A stretch of 64,000 nucleotides of DNA from Pseudomonas yamanorum (GCF_900105735.1 NZ_LT629793.1:4774001-4838000); one strand, 5' to 3'. Shown: positions 30,303 through 38,918, numbered from the stretch's first letter. The notes: generated by a model from the letters alone, not told the origin. Numbers and translations: made by a program.

Positions 30303-30330
30303 AAGCCTCGACGGTGTCGGGGCTTTTTCT
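30303..30330 (+). terminator. Intrinsic terminator after apbC
   Basis: AAGCCTCGAC pairs imperfectly with GTCGGGGCTT and is followed by a T-run, 18 bp after the stop. Confidence 0.85.
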
Positions 30331-30381
30331 TGCCTGGCGAATACCCAGGGTCCGCCTGTTACCCTTTTACGTAATTGCTGG

Positions 30382-30399
30382 TGTAAGCATTCACTTACT
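30382..30399. promoter_or_regulatory. GacA upstream activating sequence of rsmZ
   Basis: TGTAAGCATTCACTTACT matches the GacA box TGTAAG-N6-CTTACA except for the last base. It is centred about 182 bp upstream of the inferred rsmZ transcription start, the distance known for GacA-controlled Rsm RNAs. Confidence 0.9.
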
Positions 30400-30535
30400 T
30401 TTTCGTAAGTGTTTGGGTTTTTTCGTCGGTGCAGACGTCTTGAATTGACTGCCTATATTTCTATCTATTTGAAATATAACAATTATTTGTTATTGAGCGA
30501 GCGCGCAAACTTGTAGCTCTGCGATTTGGATCCCG

Positions 30536-30563
30536 TTGAACTTCCCCGGGAACTCTCTAAGAT
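30536..30563 (+). promoter_or_regulatory. rsmZ promoter
   Basis: TTGAAC (-35, 30536-30541) and TAAGAT (-10, 30558-30563) are separated by 16 bp. Transcription would start near 30572, the first base of the conserved RsmZ sequence. Confidence 0.8.
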
Positions 30564-30571
30564 CAGCCCTG

Positions 30572-30704
30572 TGTCCACGGATTGACACGGTCATCACGGA
30601 ACGATGACTCAGGGAACCTCGCAGGATGCGATTCATCAGGATGATGAAAAGGAACACAGGGACTAGGGAAAAAATGTGGGCGGGTCATACCGCCCCTTTT
30701 TTTT
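30572..30704 (+). ncRNA. rsmZ: RsmZ regulatory small RNA
   Basis: A ~133-nt RNA that sequesters the translational repressors RsmA/RsmE. It starts TGTCCACGGATTGACAC, as in P. fluorescens RsmZ. It has eight GGA motifs, several of the ACGGA/CAGGA type exposed in loops between short stems such as GTCAT/ATGAC. It ends in a GGGCGG/CCGCCC hairpin and eight T. The promoter and GacA box upstream are both recognisable. The neighbour fdxA, convergent with it, is the usual partner. It is expected to be switched on by GacS/GacA at high cell density. Confidence 0.93.
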
Positions 30705-30740
30705 GCCTGTAGAAAAGTGAAACCTGTCCCGCAGAAATGC

Positions 30741-30765
30741 AAAAAGGCCCGCAAGGGGCCTTTTT
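30741..30765. terminator. Terminator after fdxA
   Basis: AAAAAGGCCC pairs with GGGCCTTTTT (loop GCAAG), 16 bp past the fdxA stop on the minus strand. It can also back up the rsmZ terminator. Confidence 0.88.
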
Positions 30766-30781
30766 GAGGGCATCGACGCTA

Positions 30782-31105
30782 TCAGCGCTCGAGGTCTGCA
30801 ATCTTGCCTTTCTTGCCATCCCACTCCGCCGCATCCGGCATCGGGTCTTTGCGCTCAGTGATGTTCGGCCAGATTTCCGCCAGCTCAACGTTCAACTGAA
30901 TAAATTCCTGCATTTCTGCCGGGACTTCGTCCTCGGAGAAAATTGCGACGGCCGGGCATTCTGGCTCACACAGGGCGCAGTCAATGCACTCGTCCGGGTG
31001 GATGACCAGGAAGTTCGGGCCTTCGTAGAAGCAGTCCACCGGACACACTTCTACGCAGTCGGTGTACTTGCACTTGATGCAGTTGTCGGTGACGACGAAG
31101 GTCAT
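30782..31105 (-). CDS. fdxA: Seven-iron ferredoxin
   Basis: A 107-residue ferredoxin with one [3Fe-4S] and one [4Fe-4S] cluster. The cysteines lie in [20 protein letters not shown] and [18 protein letters not shown]. The C-terminal extension ([21 protein letters not shown]) is the Azotobacter FdI-type tail. It lies between rsmZ and mutS. Its electron partners are not evident here. Confidence 0.95.
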   Translation of the reverse strand: MTFVVTDNCIKCKYTDCVEVCPVDCFYEGPNFLVIHPDECIDCALCEPECPAVAIFSEDEVPAEMQEFIQLNVELAEIWPNITERKDPMPDAAEWDGKKGKIADLER

Positions 31106-31247
31106 TTCTAATTTTCTCCTCAGGCGGCGGCAGCGAAACCCCTTGTGGCAGGGCTCGCGAGGTTCGGGAGCGATAGTCTGCAGGCCAGGCTAAAAGCCCG
31201 CAGCATCCCAAACCGCGCGAGAGTCTACCAGCTTGCACGCGTCTGCG

Positions 31248-33839
31248 TTATATCCGAGTCTTCAGTGCATATAACATTTCGAGCGCTTTTCGCGGGGTCA
31301 AGTCGTCCACGTCAAGCTTAGCCAACTCATCCAGCACCGGATGAGGCAGGCTGGCGAACATGTCGCTCTGGTGTGGCGCGCTGGGTTTGTTGCTGGCTTT
31401 GGCCGGGCTGGCCACGGGAATCTCGTGGGGCAGGGCGGTTTCTTCCAGGCGGCTCAGGTGTTCGCGGGCGCGAGTGATCACCTCACTTGGCACGCCCGCC
31501 AGCTGCGCCACGGCCAGGCCGTAACTCTGGCTCGCCGGCCCGGGCAACACGTGGTGCAGGAACACGATGCGCTCGTTGTGCTCGGTGGCATTGAGGTGCA
31601 CGTTGGCCACCAGCGGCTCGTTTTCCGGCAACACCGTCAGCTCGAAATAGTGCGTTGCAAACAGCGTATACGCCCGCAGATGCGCCAATCGCTCGGCCGC
31701 CGCCCAGGCCAGGGACAGGCCGTCAAAGGTGCTGGTGCCGCGGCCCACTTCGTCCATCAGTACCAAGCTGCGTTCGGTGGCGTTGTGCAGGATATTGGCG
31801 GTTTCGCTCATTTCCACCATAAAGGTCGAACGGCCACCGGCCAGGTCATCGCTGGAGCCGATTCGGGTAAAGATGCGGTCCACCAGGGACAGTTCGCAAC
31901 TGGCCGCCGGCACGAAGCTGCCGATATGCGCCAGCAGTACGATCAATGCGGTCTGACGCATGTAGGTGGATTTACCGCCCATGTTCGGACCGGTGATCAC
32001 CAGCATGCGGGTGTCGTCGTCCAGCGACAGATCGTTGGCGACGAACGGCGTGGTCAGAACCTGCTCCACCACCGGGTGGCGACCTTGCACGATGCGCATG
32101 CACGGCTCGCTGACAAATCGCGGGCAGTTCAGGTCAAGGTTCAGGGCACGCTCGGCCAAGTTGCTCAGTACATCCAGTTCGGCCAGGGCGGCGGCTGTAT
32201 CCTGCAACGGCGCCAGCTTGTCGATCAAGCTTTCGAGCAAGGCTTCGTAGAGCATCTTCTCCCGAGCCAGGGCGCGGCTTTTGGCCGACAGCGCCTTGTC
32301 TTCGAACTCTTTAAGTTCCGGGGTGATAAAGCGCTCGGCGCCCTTGAGGGTCTGGCGACGCTGGTAATCGATCGGCGCCTGCTCGGCCTGCTTGCTCGGC
32401 AACTCGATAAAGTAGCCGTGCACGCGGTTGTAGCCGACTTTCAGGTTGGCCAGGCCGGTGCGGGCTTTTTCGCGGGCTTCAAGGTCGATCAGGAACTGCC
32501 CGGCGTTCTCGCTCAGGGATTGCAGTTCGTCCAGCTCGGCGTCGTAACCGGTCTTCAAGACGCCGCCGTCACGGATGATCGCGGGCGGGTTGTCGATGAT
32601 GGCTTTTTCCAGCAGCGCCGCCAGTTCCGGGTAGGTGCTGGTGGTGACGGCAAGCTGCTGCAGGTGCGGAGCTTCCAGTTCGGTCATCGCTGCTTGCAGT
32701 TGCGGCAGGGCGCCGAGGGCATCCCGCAGGCGTGCCAGGTCGCGGGGCCGTGCGTTGCGCAGGCCGATCCGCGCCAGGATCCGCTCGATATCCCCGATTT
32801 CCTTGAGCTGCGGTTGCAGCTTTTCAAAGCGGTATTGATCCAGCAGGCACGTAATAGAGGTTTGACGGGCTTGCAGCACGGTCAAATCCCGCAGCGGACG
32901 GTTCAACCAGCGCGTCAGCAAGCGGCTGCCCATGGCGGTCTGGCAACGGTCGACCACCGATTGCAAGGTGTTGTCGCGCCCGCCGGCCAAGTTGGTGTCC
33001 AGTTCCAGGTTGCGACGGCTGGCGCCATCGAGCACCACGGTGTCGTCCAGACGTTCATGACGCAGGCTGCGCAAATGCGGCAGGGCGGTGCGCTGGGTTT
33101 CCTTGGCATAGCTGAGCAGGCAACCGGCGGCGCCGATAGCGAGGGTCAGGGTTTCGCAGCCAAAACCCTTGAGGTCTTGCACGGAGAATTGCTGGCACAG
33201 GCTTTTCAGCGCCGAATCACGCTCGAAATCCCACGGCGCGCGACGCTTGGTCCCGCGGCGACGTTCCGCCGGCAGATCCTTTGGCCAGTCATCCGGAATC
33301 ATCAGCTCCACCGGGTTGACGCGCTCCAGCTCCGCCAGCAGGTTTTCCCAGCCCTTGATCTCCAGCACCGTAAAGTTGCCGCTGGTGATATCCAGCACGG
33401 CCAGGCCGAACAGCCGCTCATCCCCCAGCACCGCCGCGATCAGGTTGTCGCGACGCTCATCCAGCAGCGCCTCATCACTCACCGTCCCCGGCGTAATGAT
33501 GCGCACCACCTGGCGTTCCACCGGGCCCTTGCTGGTGGCCGGGTCGCCGATCTGCTCACAGATCACCACCGACTCGCCCAGCTTCACCAGCTTGACCAGG
33601 TAACCTTCCAACGAATGATAAGGAATCCCGCACATCGGAATCGCCTGCCCGGCCGACTGCCCGCGCGCGGTCAGGGTGATGTCCAGCAACTTGGCGGCCT
33701 TCTTTGCGTCTTCATAGAAGATCTCGTAGAAGTCGCCCATGCGGTAGAACATCAACTGATCAGGGTGCTGGTTTTTCAGGCGCCAGTACTGCTGCATCAT
33801 CGGGGTGTGGGAGGACAGATCGGAAGTGTTTTTACTCAT
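31248..33839 (-). CDS. mutS: DNA mismatch repair protein MutS
   Basis: An 863-residue mismatch-recognition ATPase. The mismatch-contacting F-x-E motif is in [11 protein letters not shown] near residue 37. The Walker [10 protein letters not shown] lies in the C-terminal ATPase domain, followed by the [18 protein letters not shown] and FATHYFEL motifs. Length is the family norm. It forms the left boundary of the tailocin locus, a well-used site for such clusters in P. fluorescens strains; the gene itself is intact. Confidence 0.97.
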   Translation of the reverse strand: MSKNTSDLSSHTPMMQQYWRLKNQHPDQLMFYRMGDFYEIFYEDAKKAAKLLDITLTARGQSAGQAIPMCGIPYHSLEGYLVKLVKLGESVVICEQIGDPATSKGPVERQVVRIITPGTVSDEALLDERRDNLIAAVLGDERLFGLAVLDITSGNFTVLEIKGWENLLAELERVNPVELMIPDDWPKDLPAERRRGTKRRAPWDFERDSALKSLCQQFSVQDLKGFGCETLTLAIGAAGCLLSYAKETQRTALPHLRSLRHERLDDTVVLDGASRRNLELDTNLAGGRDNTLQSVVDRCQTAMGSRLLTRWLNRPLRDLTVLQARQTSITCLLDQYRFEKLQPQLKEIGDIERILARIGLRNARPRDLARLRDALGALPQLQAAMTELEAPHLQQLAVTTSTYPELAALLEKAIIDNPPAIIRDGGVLKTGYDAELDELQSLSENAGQFLIDLEAREKARTGLANLKVGYNRVHGYFIELPSKQAEQAPIDYQRRQTLKGAERFITPELKEFEDKALSAKSRALAREKMLYEALLESLIDKLAPLQDTAAALAELDVLSNLAERALNLDLNCPRFVSEPCMRIVQGRHPVVEQVLTTPFVANDLSLDDDTRMLVITGPNMGGKSTYMRQTALIVLLAHIGSFVPAASCELSLVDRIFTRIGSSDDLAGGRSTFMVEMSETANILHNATERSLVLMDEVGRGTSTFDGLSLAWAAAERLAHLRAYTLFATHYFELTVLPENEPLVANVHLNATEHNERIVFLHHVLPGPASQSYGLAVAQLAGVPSEVITRAREHLSRLEETALPHEIPVASPAKASNKPSAPHQSDMFASLPHPVLDELAKLDVDDLTPRKALEMLYALKTRI

Positions 33840-33987
33840 TGGATAGTTAGCAAATTCGTTGAAAGTGATGGGGCAAAGGGGGCGCTTGGCCCAGCATTTT
33901 TTGCAATGGGCGCAAGGTTAACACGCGAGGTCGGGGCTTCGCAGTTCACAAACGGTCAGGTAAATCTCGGCAATCAATGCATTAAAT

Positions 33988-34001
33988 ATGCAAATTAGCA
34001 T
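33988..34001. promoter_or_regulatory. Candidate operator of the tailocin repressor (own promoter)
   Basis: ATGCAAATTAGCAT is a 14-bp inverted repeat with the same outline as the three operators at 34860-34927. It ends 36 bp before the repressor start codon. A lone ATGCAT lies at 33977. Autoregulation is inferred. Confidence 0.55.
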
Positions 34002-34037
34002 TTGCCAAGCATCAAAACTGCCTGCAATATCCGCGTT

Positions 34038-34772
34038 ATGCAAAAACGCAACGTTTCTATCGTCTTAAGAGAGCTGCTGGACCGCGACCGGATCTCCCCC
34101 ACGGAGCTTCACCGGCGTACCGGCGTGCCTCAATCCACGTTGTCCCGGATCCTCAGCGGCAAGATCGTTGATCCGTCGGACAAGCACATCTCACGCATCG
34201 CCGATTACTTTCAGGTCAGCACCGATCAGCTGCGCGGGCGCGCAGGGCTGGTGTCGGCGCGGGCGGACGAGCGTGACCCGATGCATTCGGAACTCAAGGA
34301 CATAAGCCTGTGGGACGACGACACGCCCGTTAATGATGACGAGGTGTCGATCCCCTTTCTGCGCGAGGTTGAATTGGCTGCTGGATCAGGAAGATTCGTC
34401 ATCGAGGAAAGCGAGAAGGCCAGCCTGCGATTCGGCAAGCGCAGCCTGCGGCATAACGGGGTGCAGTTCGACCAGGCCAAGTGCGTCACGGTGCGTGGCA
34501 ACAGTATGTTGCCGGTGCTGCGTGACGGCGCGACCGTCGGCGTCAACGCCGGCAAGTGCGGGATTGGTGACATCGTCGACGGCGATCTGTATGCCATCAA
34601 TCACAATGGCCAACTGCGGGTGAAACAGCTCTACCGCCTGCCTTCGGGGATTCGCCTGCGCAGCTTCAACCGCGATGAACACCCGGATGAAGATTACAGC
34701 TTCCAGGACATCCAGGATGAGCAGATCAGCATCCTCGGTCACGTCTTCTGGTGGGGCATGTACGCCCGCTAA
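34038..34772 (+). CDS. LexA/CI-type self-cleaving repressor of the tailocin locus
   Basis: A 244-residue repressor. An XRE helix-turn-helix (about residues 20-56) includes STLSRILSGK. The S24 peptidase domain has a cleavage site Ala115-Gly116 (VELAAGSG), nucleophile Ser156 in GNSMLPVL and Lys196 in LRVKQLYR. All parts needed for RecA-stimulated self-cleavage are present. It is PrtR-like, but no prtN activator is adjacent. The start at 34038 was chosen over 34002 because the latter would extend through the operator. It is expected to hold the promoter at 34904-34932 off until DNA damage. Confidence 0.88.
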   Translation: MQKRNVSIVLRELLDRDRISPTELHRRTGVPQSTLSRILSGKIVDPSDKHISRIADYFQVSTDQLRGRAGLVSARADERDPMHSELKDISLWDDDTPVNDDEVSIPFLREVELAAGSGRFVIEESEKASLRFGKRSLRHNGVQFDQAKCVTVRGNSMLPVLRDGATVGVNAGKCGIGDIVDGDLYAINHNGQLRVKQLYRLPSGIRLRSFNRDEHPDEDYSFQDIQDEQISILGHVFWWGMYAR

Positions 34773-34790
34773 CCCTTCTTCGTAAGACAA

Positions 34791-34816
34791 AGCCCGCCAA
34801 TGAGCGGGCTTTTTTT
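34791..34816 (+). terminator. Terminator after the repressor gene
   Basis: AGCCCGC/GCGGGCT hairpin followed by seven T, 19 bp after the stop. It insulates the repressor from the tailocin promoter. Confidence 0.9.
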
Positions 34817-34859
34817 CGTCCGTGCAAAACCACCAAACCCTTTGCCCATAAGGCTGCGA

Positions 34860-34932
34860 ATGCATTCATGCATATGTGTCGCAAAAATAAATGCATTTGT
34901 GCATTGACTGTATATGCATACATGCATATTCT
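34860..34932 (+). promoter_or_regulatory. Tailocin promoter with three 14-bp operators
   Basis: A sigma-70 promoter TTGACT (34904-34909), 17-bp spacer, TATTCT (34927-34932). Three copies of ATGCAT-NN-RTGCAT occur: 34860-34873, 34891-34904 and 34914-34927. The second touches the -35 and the third fills the spacer and touches the -10, so a bound repressor would block polymerase. The same motif lies before the repressor gene. Confidence 0.75.
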
Positions 34933-35002
34933 TCGTCTCAAGCCAGCCAAGAAGGCCTGGTGGAGGCGGCAAGGATGCTGCCAAGGAAGACAAGGACGTT
35001 AC

Positions 35003-35067
35003 GCAACACCGGCAAGGACGCCATCGAAGCGATGGCACGGATGCCAGGCAACACCGGCAAGGATGCC
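35003..35067 (+). repeat. 20-bp direct repeat in the tailocin leader
   Basis: GCAACACCGGCAAGGACGCC at 35003 and GCAACACCGGCAAGGATGCC at 35048, 45 bp apart with one mismatch. Confidence 0.8.
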
Positions 35068-35270
35068 GACGCTCTTTAGTTTCAAACCGCTTCAAGAACA
35101 GGCAGCGATGAACCGGCCTTAACGGTTCAGAGGGTTGGCAACTGGCCCGGGTGTGCAGCGTAAAGCACCAGAAGCAGTTATCCGGCAGACAGGGATCGTG
35201 GTCGGAAAAACATTGAGGAAAGAACCGTACCGCGCCAGTAGCGCCGAAAGTTCGAGGAAATCATTACTGA

Positions 35271-35294
35271 AAAGCCCGGGCAACCGGGCTTTTT
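35271..35294 (+). terminator. Intrinsic terminator between tailocin promoter and holin
   Basis: AAAGCCCGG pairs perfectly with CCGGGCTTT around GCAA, followed by T-rich sequence. It lies downstream of the tailocin promoter and 74 bp before the first gene, so expression requires read-through, antitermination or another promoter. Confidence 0.8.
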
Positions 35295-35367
35295 GGAATG
35301 CCTACCTATAAATGGAATTACCCAAAACCCGGCACTGCGCCGGTAATGCTCAGCCAGGAGGCGTGAC

Positions 35368-35706
35368 ATGACAAACGAGCAGCAAGCGTTAGCGGAAATG
35401 CCTATCTGGTTGGTGATCGCACTGGCCCTGATCGGCGGTGTATCCGGAGAAATGTGGCGCGCCGACAAGGAGGGCGCCCGCGGTTGGTCGCTGGTGCGGC
35501 GCCTGGCCCTGCGTTCCGGGGCCTGCATGGTGTGCGGGGTGTCAGCCCTGATGCTGTGCTACGCCGCCGGCATGTCGATCTGGACGGCCGGCGCCATTGG
35601 TTGCCTGACCGCCATGGCCGGTGCCGACGTGGCCATCGGCCTTTATGAACGCTGGGCGGCCAAGCGCATCGGCGTCAACGAAGGCCCAGGCCGGGACCCG
35701 CATTAA
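35368..35706 (+). CDS. Holin
   Basis: A 112-residue membrane protein with hydrophobic segments at about residues 13-29 and 48-85 (WLVIALALIGGVSG, ACMVCGVSALMLCYAAGM, AGAIGCLTAMAGADVAI). It resembles the holin that heads R-pyocin clusters (PA0614 position in PAO1). It would make the inner-membrane holes that release the endolysin. AGGAGGCGTGAC gives a strong ribosome-binding site. It is the only holin in the locus, so both tail modules depend on it. Confidence 0.8.
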   Translation: MTNEQQALAEMPIWLVIALALIGGVSGEMWRADKEGARGWSLVRRLALRSGACMVCGVSALMLCYAAGMSIWTAGAIGCLTAMAGADVAIGLYERWAAKRIGVNEGPGRDPH

Positions 35707-35728
35707 CCGTTGCAAGGACGCAACTTAA

Positions 35729-36244
35729 ATGACACTCATCGAAAAACCTTCCCAACTGCCCCAGGCCATCAACGAGGCGTTGCGCGTTGCCTTTCCGAAT
35801 CTGAAGGTCGGCAATCATCAGGACTTCCAGGGCACCGCGGATAACACCGGCGTGTTGATCACGGTCGAAGGCAATGGCCCGGGCATTCGCTCCCGCGAAG
35901 GGCGCAAGGCCCACGCCCTGGGGATTTTACTCAAGGCCATGGTTGCTCCGGGTGCCTTGCCCTTTGATGCCTGCGACCTGGCCAGCCAACTGATGGACCT
36001 GGTGTTGGATAACCGCTGGAACCTGCCGCAGGAGCAGTGCGACCTGCCGACCAATATTGTCGCTGCGCCCTCAATACGTACCACCGCAGAAACGGACTAC
36101 GACACCTGGACCGTCAGTTTCACCCAAACCCTCTATATCGGACCGCCGCTGCTCAACGATCCCACAGGCCAACCGCTGTTCGCCTGCACTTGGGAAGTCT
36201 CGAACATCGACGACCCCGACCAATACAAGCCGCTGGCGGAGTAG
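35729..36244 (+). CDS. R-pyocin-type tail protein upstream of gpV
   Basis: A 171-residue protein in the same place as the unnamed gene between holin and gpV in R-pyocin clusters (PA0615 position). Visible are IEKPSQLPQAINEALRVAFPNL and the C-terminal FTQTLYIGPPLL...CTWEVSNIDDPDQYKPLAE. No enzymatic motif is seen. A role as tail terminator or completion factor is inferred from size and position only. Confidence 0.65.
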   Translation: MTLIEKPSQLPQAINEALRVAFPNLKVGNHQDFQGTADNTGVLITVEGNGPGIRSREGRKAHALGILLKAMVAPGALPFDACDLASQLMDLVLDNRWNLPQEQCDLPTNIVAAPSIRTTAETDYDTWTVSFTQTLYIGPPLLNDPTGQPLFACTWEVSNIDDPDQYKPLAE

Positions 36245-36247
36245 CCC

Positions 36248-36856
36248 ATGTTCGACGCGCTGTTACGCATGCAACTGGGACCGATCGTCGAACGACTGGC
36301 AGAAATGGAGAGCCAGCTCGAAGACCTGTATCGACGCGCCGAAAGTTTTTGCCGCATCGGCGTGTGCCAGGAGGTCGACGCGGCCAGCAATACCTGCAAG
36401 GTCAGCCACGGTGAACTGCTCACGCCGGCGATCCGCTTTTTCAACCCCAGCGCCGGTGCGCAGACGGAAACCCGCATCCCGTCAGTGGGCGAGCAATGCT
36501 TGCTGCTCAACTACGGCGGCGGGGAGGGCGGGGCACAATCGGTGGCGTTGTTCGGCTTGAACAGCGACCGTTTTCCGCCGGTCTCAAGCGTTCCGACACT
36601 GACCCGGCGCCGCCATCAAGACGGCACACAAAGCGACTACGACGACGCCAGCCACACTTTCAACTGGGTCAACGGCCCGACTACGTTCACCGGTTCCCGT
36701 GAGCAGGTAGACGTCAAGGTCGGCGCCGCCAGCCTGACGATGAGCGCCGAGGCCATCACGCTGCAAGTTGGCGGTACAAGCCTGTTGCTGGACGCCGGCG
36801 GTGCGCACTTCAGCGGCCCGGTGGTGGACCACCAAGGTCGAGTCATCAGCCCCTGA
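36248..36856 (+). CDS. Baseplate spike protein, P2 gpV-like
   Basis: A 202-residue protein of the gpV/gp45 family that forms the membrane-piercing trimeric spike. An N-terminal helix (LGPIVERLAEMESQLEDLYRR) is followed by an OB-fold (CRIGVCQEVDAASNTCKVSHG, PSVGEQCLLLNYGG). The C-terminal beta-helix ends VVDHQGRVISP. It lies just before gpW and gpJ homologues, the P2 order. The start ATG follows the preceding stop by 6 bases. Confidence 0.87.
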   Translation: MFDALLRMQLGPIVERLAEMESQLEDLYRRAESFCRIGVCQEVDAASNTCKVSHGELLTPAIRFFNPSAGAQTETRIPSVGEQCLLLNYGGGEGGAQSVALFGLNSDRFPPVSSVPTLTRRRHQDGTQSDYDDASHTFNWVNGPTTFTGSREQVDVKVGAASLTMSAEAITLQVGGTSLLLDAGGAHFSGPVVDHQGRVISP

Positions 36857-36868
36857 TAAGGACATCCC

Positions 36869-37201
36869 ATGATCGGAATCGATAGAAACACCGGGGCGGC
36901 GGTCGATGACTGGCTGCAATTCGTCCAGCGCGCCACCCGAGCGCTGACCACTCCCTTGGGCACTCGCCAGAAGCGTCCGCTGTACGGCTCGATGATCCCG
37001 CAACTGCTCGGGCAAAACCTCGGCGATGACCTGCTGATTCTCGCCCAGAGCCATGCCGCCCAGGCGTTCTACAACCCGCAGAACGGCATCGCCGACTTCG
37101 AACCGCAAGTCATCGTCGCCAACCGCCAGGGCGCCGGCCTGTTGCTGCGCTTCGCCGGCACCTGGAAAAACCGCAAACAAACCTTCGAGGTGGTGACATG
37201 A
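36869..37201 (+). CDS. Baseplate wedge protein, P2 gpW-like
   Basis: A 110-residue protein of the gpW/gp25-like family, a lysozyme-like fold used as a structural wedge. It begins MIGIDRNTGAAVDDWLQFVQ and includes TPLGTRQKRPLYGS, the family core with the RxxRPxxGS motif. It overlaps the gpJ start by 4 bases (ATGA), the usual P2 coupling. Confidence 0.88.
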   Translation: MIGIDRNTGAAVDDWLQFVQRATRALTTPLGTRQKRPLYGSMIPQLLGQNLGDDLLILAQSHAAQAFYNPQNGIADFEPQVIVANRQGAGLLLRFAGTWKNRKQTFEVVT

Positions 37202-38193
37202 GCATGCTGATACCTGGCCAGAACCAGTTGGCTGAGCCAGCGATCATTGCCGTCGATGAATTCGAGCCGCTGTTGGCGGAGTTCAAGGCGTTTGTCGTTG
37301 ATTACGTCGCGACTCGTGCGCCGGAAAATGCGGCCAAGCTGAAGGTCAGCCTGGAGAACGAAAGCGAACTGCTGACGCTGGCATTGGAAGCTTTCTGCGT
37401 ACGCCTGCAAACCCACGAGCGTAAATACAACGCCCGCATCAAGCAGATGCTGGCGTGGTGGGCCACCGGCAGCAACCTCGACGCACGCCTTGCCGACATG
37501 GGCCTGGAGCGTCAGGTGCTCGACCCTGGTGACCCGGCGGCTTTCCCGCCGGTGCCGCCGACGCTGGAAAGCGACGACGATGCCCGCCTGCGTTACTACC
37601 TGGCGCCACACGCTCCCGCAGCAGGCTCGCGCATGCAGTATCGCCGGGAGGTTTTCACCCTCGGTGAGCGTCCATCGGTGAAAGTGCAAAGTGCTACGCC
37701 GGGGGTGGTGACGGTCACTTATACCTTCGACCCCGACGGTTACGCGACGCGGGTCAAGGATGGCAACGGCCGTCGCACCGCGCCCGGTGAAGTGATGGTC
37801 ACGGTCCTGTCCCGAGACGGGGATGGCACACCTTCTGCTGATCTGCTCGACGGTGTACGCCGGCACTTTGCCCGGCCTGATGTGCGCCCGGAAACGGATC
37901 TCGTCACGGTGCAGGCGGCTCAGATCCTGCGTTACAAAATCCGCGTGGTGGCGAAGATCAACGCCGGCCCGGACTCCGGGCTCACTCAAGTCGCCGCCCA
38001 GAAACTGCTGCAAGACTATGCAGAATCTTGTCATCGCCTGGAAGGGCGGGTGGACCCGAGCTGGATCGACTACGCCATCCACTCGGCGGGCGCTGCGCAA
38101 CTGCAAATTCTTGAGCCGCTGGAGCCGATCGTCACCACGGCATTCCAGGCCCCGTATTGCACGGGCGTCGAGGTGGAGGTGCGCACGCTATGA
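37198..38193 (+). CDS. Baseplate wedge protein, P2 gpJ-like
   Basis: A 331-residue baseplate_J family protein. Typical segments are MLAWWATGSNLDARLADMGLERQV, PGVVTVTYTFDP and GEVMVTVLSRDGDGTPSADLL near the centre. Its stop overlaps the gpI start as ATGA. It forms the periphery of the baseplate that triggers sheath contraction. Confidence 0.9.
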   Translation: MSMLIPGQNQLAEPAIIAVDEFEPLLAEFKAFVVDYVATRAPENAAKLKVSLENESELLTLALEAFCVRLQTHERKYNARIKQMLAWWATGSNLDARLADMGLERQVLDPGDPAAFPPVPPTLESDDDARLRYYLAPHAPAAGSRMQYRREVFTLGERPSVKVQSATPGVVTVTYTFDPDGYATRVKDGNGRRTAPGEVMVTVLSRDGDGTPSADLLDGVRRHFARPDVRPETDLVTVQAAQILRYKIRVVAKINAGPDSGLTQVAAQKLLQDYAESCHRLEGRVDPSWIDYAIHSAGAAQLQILEPLEPIVTTAFQAPYCTGVEVEVRTL

Positions 38194-38918
38194 ACGAGAC
38201 AAAAGGCAGCTTGCTGCCCGCCAACAGTTCGCCGTTGGAGAAGGCACTGGACTTGGGTTTCGGGCAGTTGCTTGACCGGGTGACGCCACCCTTTCCCGCC
38301 TTGATGAACCCGCTGCAAACGCCGGTTGAGTTCCTTCCCTACCTGGCCGCTGATCGCGGCGTCAGTGAATGGGACGCCGCTGCCAGCGAGTCTGAGAAGC
38401 GCCTCACCGTGGCCTTGTCCTGGCAGATCCAACGTCAGGCCGGTACGCCCAAGGCGCTGAGCTATGCGGTCGAATCGCTGGGGTTCACCCCCAATATCAG
38501 CGCCTGGTACCAACAGCGGCCAACCGGTCTGCCCTACACCTTTGATGTGCAGGCAATCATCGGTCGCAGTTGGTCCAGTGGTGATCACAACCGTTTGATC
38601 CGCCGCATCAACGCGGCCAAGAGCGAGCGGGATCTGGCCACCATCACCATCGTGCACGAGACCTCCCAGGGTTTACGTGTCGCTGCAGCCGCTGATCCAG
38701 GGTTGAGCATCGGCGATGAGAGCCAGCCCGGGGCGTTACCCGAGGTGAAGCTGCACGGGGTACTTGCTTGTAGCAGCGTGGCGCACACACCGCTCAGCGA
38801 TGGCGAGTTGCAGCTGTGCGGCGTACTGCCTGAATTCGGGCTGGCGGCCCGGCTTAACAGTGCTGGGGTAGCCCGGCACTACACCATTAACGACTACGAC
38901 CTCAGGGCGCAGCCATGA
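38190..38918 (+). CDS. Baseplate/tail protein, P2 gpI-like
   Basis: A 242-residue tail_P2_I family protein: LLPANSSPLEKALDLGFGQLL and LPYLAADRGVSEWDAAASESEKRLTVALS are the family core. The C-terminal ~70 residues (LPEVKLHGVLACSSVAHTPLSDGELQLCGV) extend beyond P2 gpI. It overlaps gpJ upstream and the fibre gene downstream by 4 bases each, so this part is a translationally coupled baseplate block. Confidence 0.87.
   Translation: MNETKGSLLPANSSPLEKALDLGFGQLLDRVTPPFPALMNPLQTPVEFLPYLAADRGVSEWDAAASESEKRLTVALSWQIQRQAGTPKALSYAVESLGFTPNISAWYQQRPTGLPYTFDVQAIIGRSWSSGDHNRLIRRINAAKSERDLATITIVHETSQGLRVAAAADPGLSIGDESQPGALPEVKLHGVLACSSVAHTPLSDGELQLCGVLPEFGLAARLNSAGVARHYTINDYDLRAQP

Larger units (their letters stand above)
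34939..35294 (+). other. Long untranslated leader ending in an intrinsic terminator
   Basis: From the predicted start near 34939 to the terminator at 35271-35294 there is no convincing gene in ~355 nt. It contains a 20-bp near-perfect direct repeat (19 of 20 identical) at 35003-35022 and 35048-35067. It could be a regulatory leader or a stable small RNA. Small frames (for example encoding NTGKDA repeats) are possible but have no ribosome-binding sites. Confidence 0.45.

Noticed and set aside
31341..33998. 885-codon open frame on the plus strand opposite mutS
   Set aside because: It is the antisense shadow of a high-G+C gene; mutS shows all its motifs and the opposite frame has shadow-type composition.
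34901..34921. PrtN P-box-like ATTGACTGTAT
   Set aside because: It overlaps the -35 element TTGACT and occurs only once, whereas P-boxes come in repeated sets, and no prtN gene is adjacent.
34914..35122. Small ORFs in the tailocin leader
   Set aside because: Starts fall on the -10 region or lack ribosome-binding sites. Overlapping frames are all similarly open, so coding is not supported.
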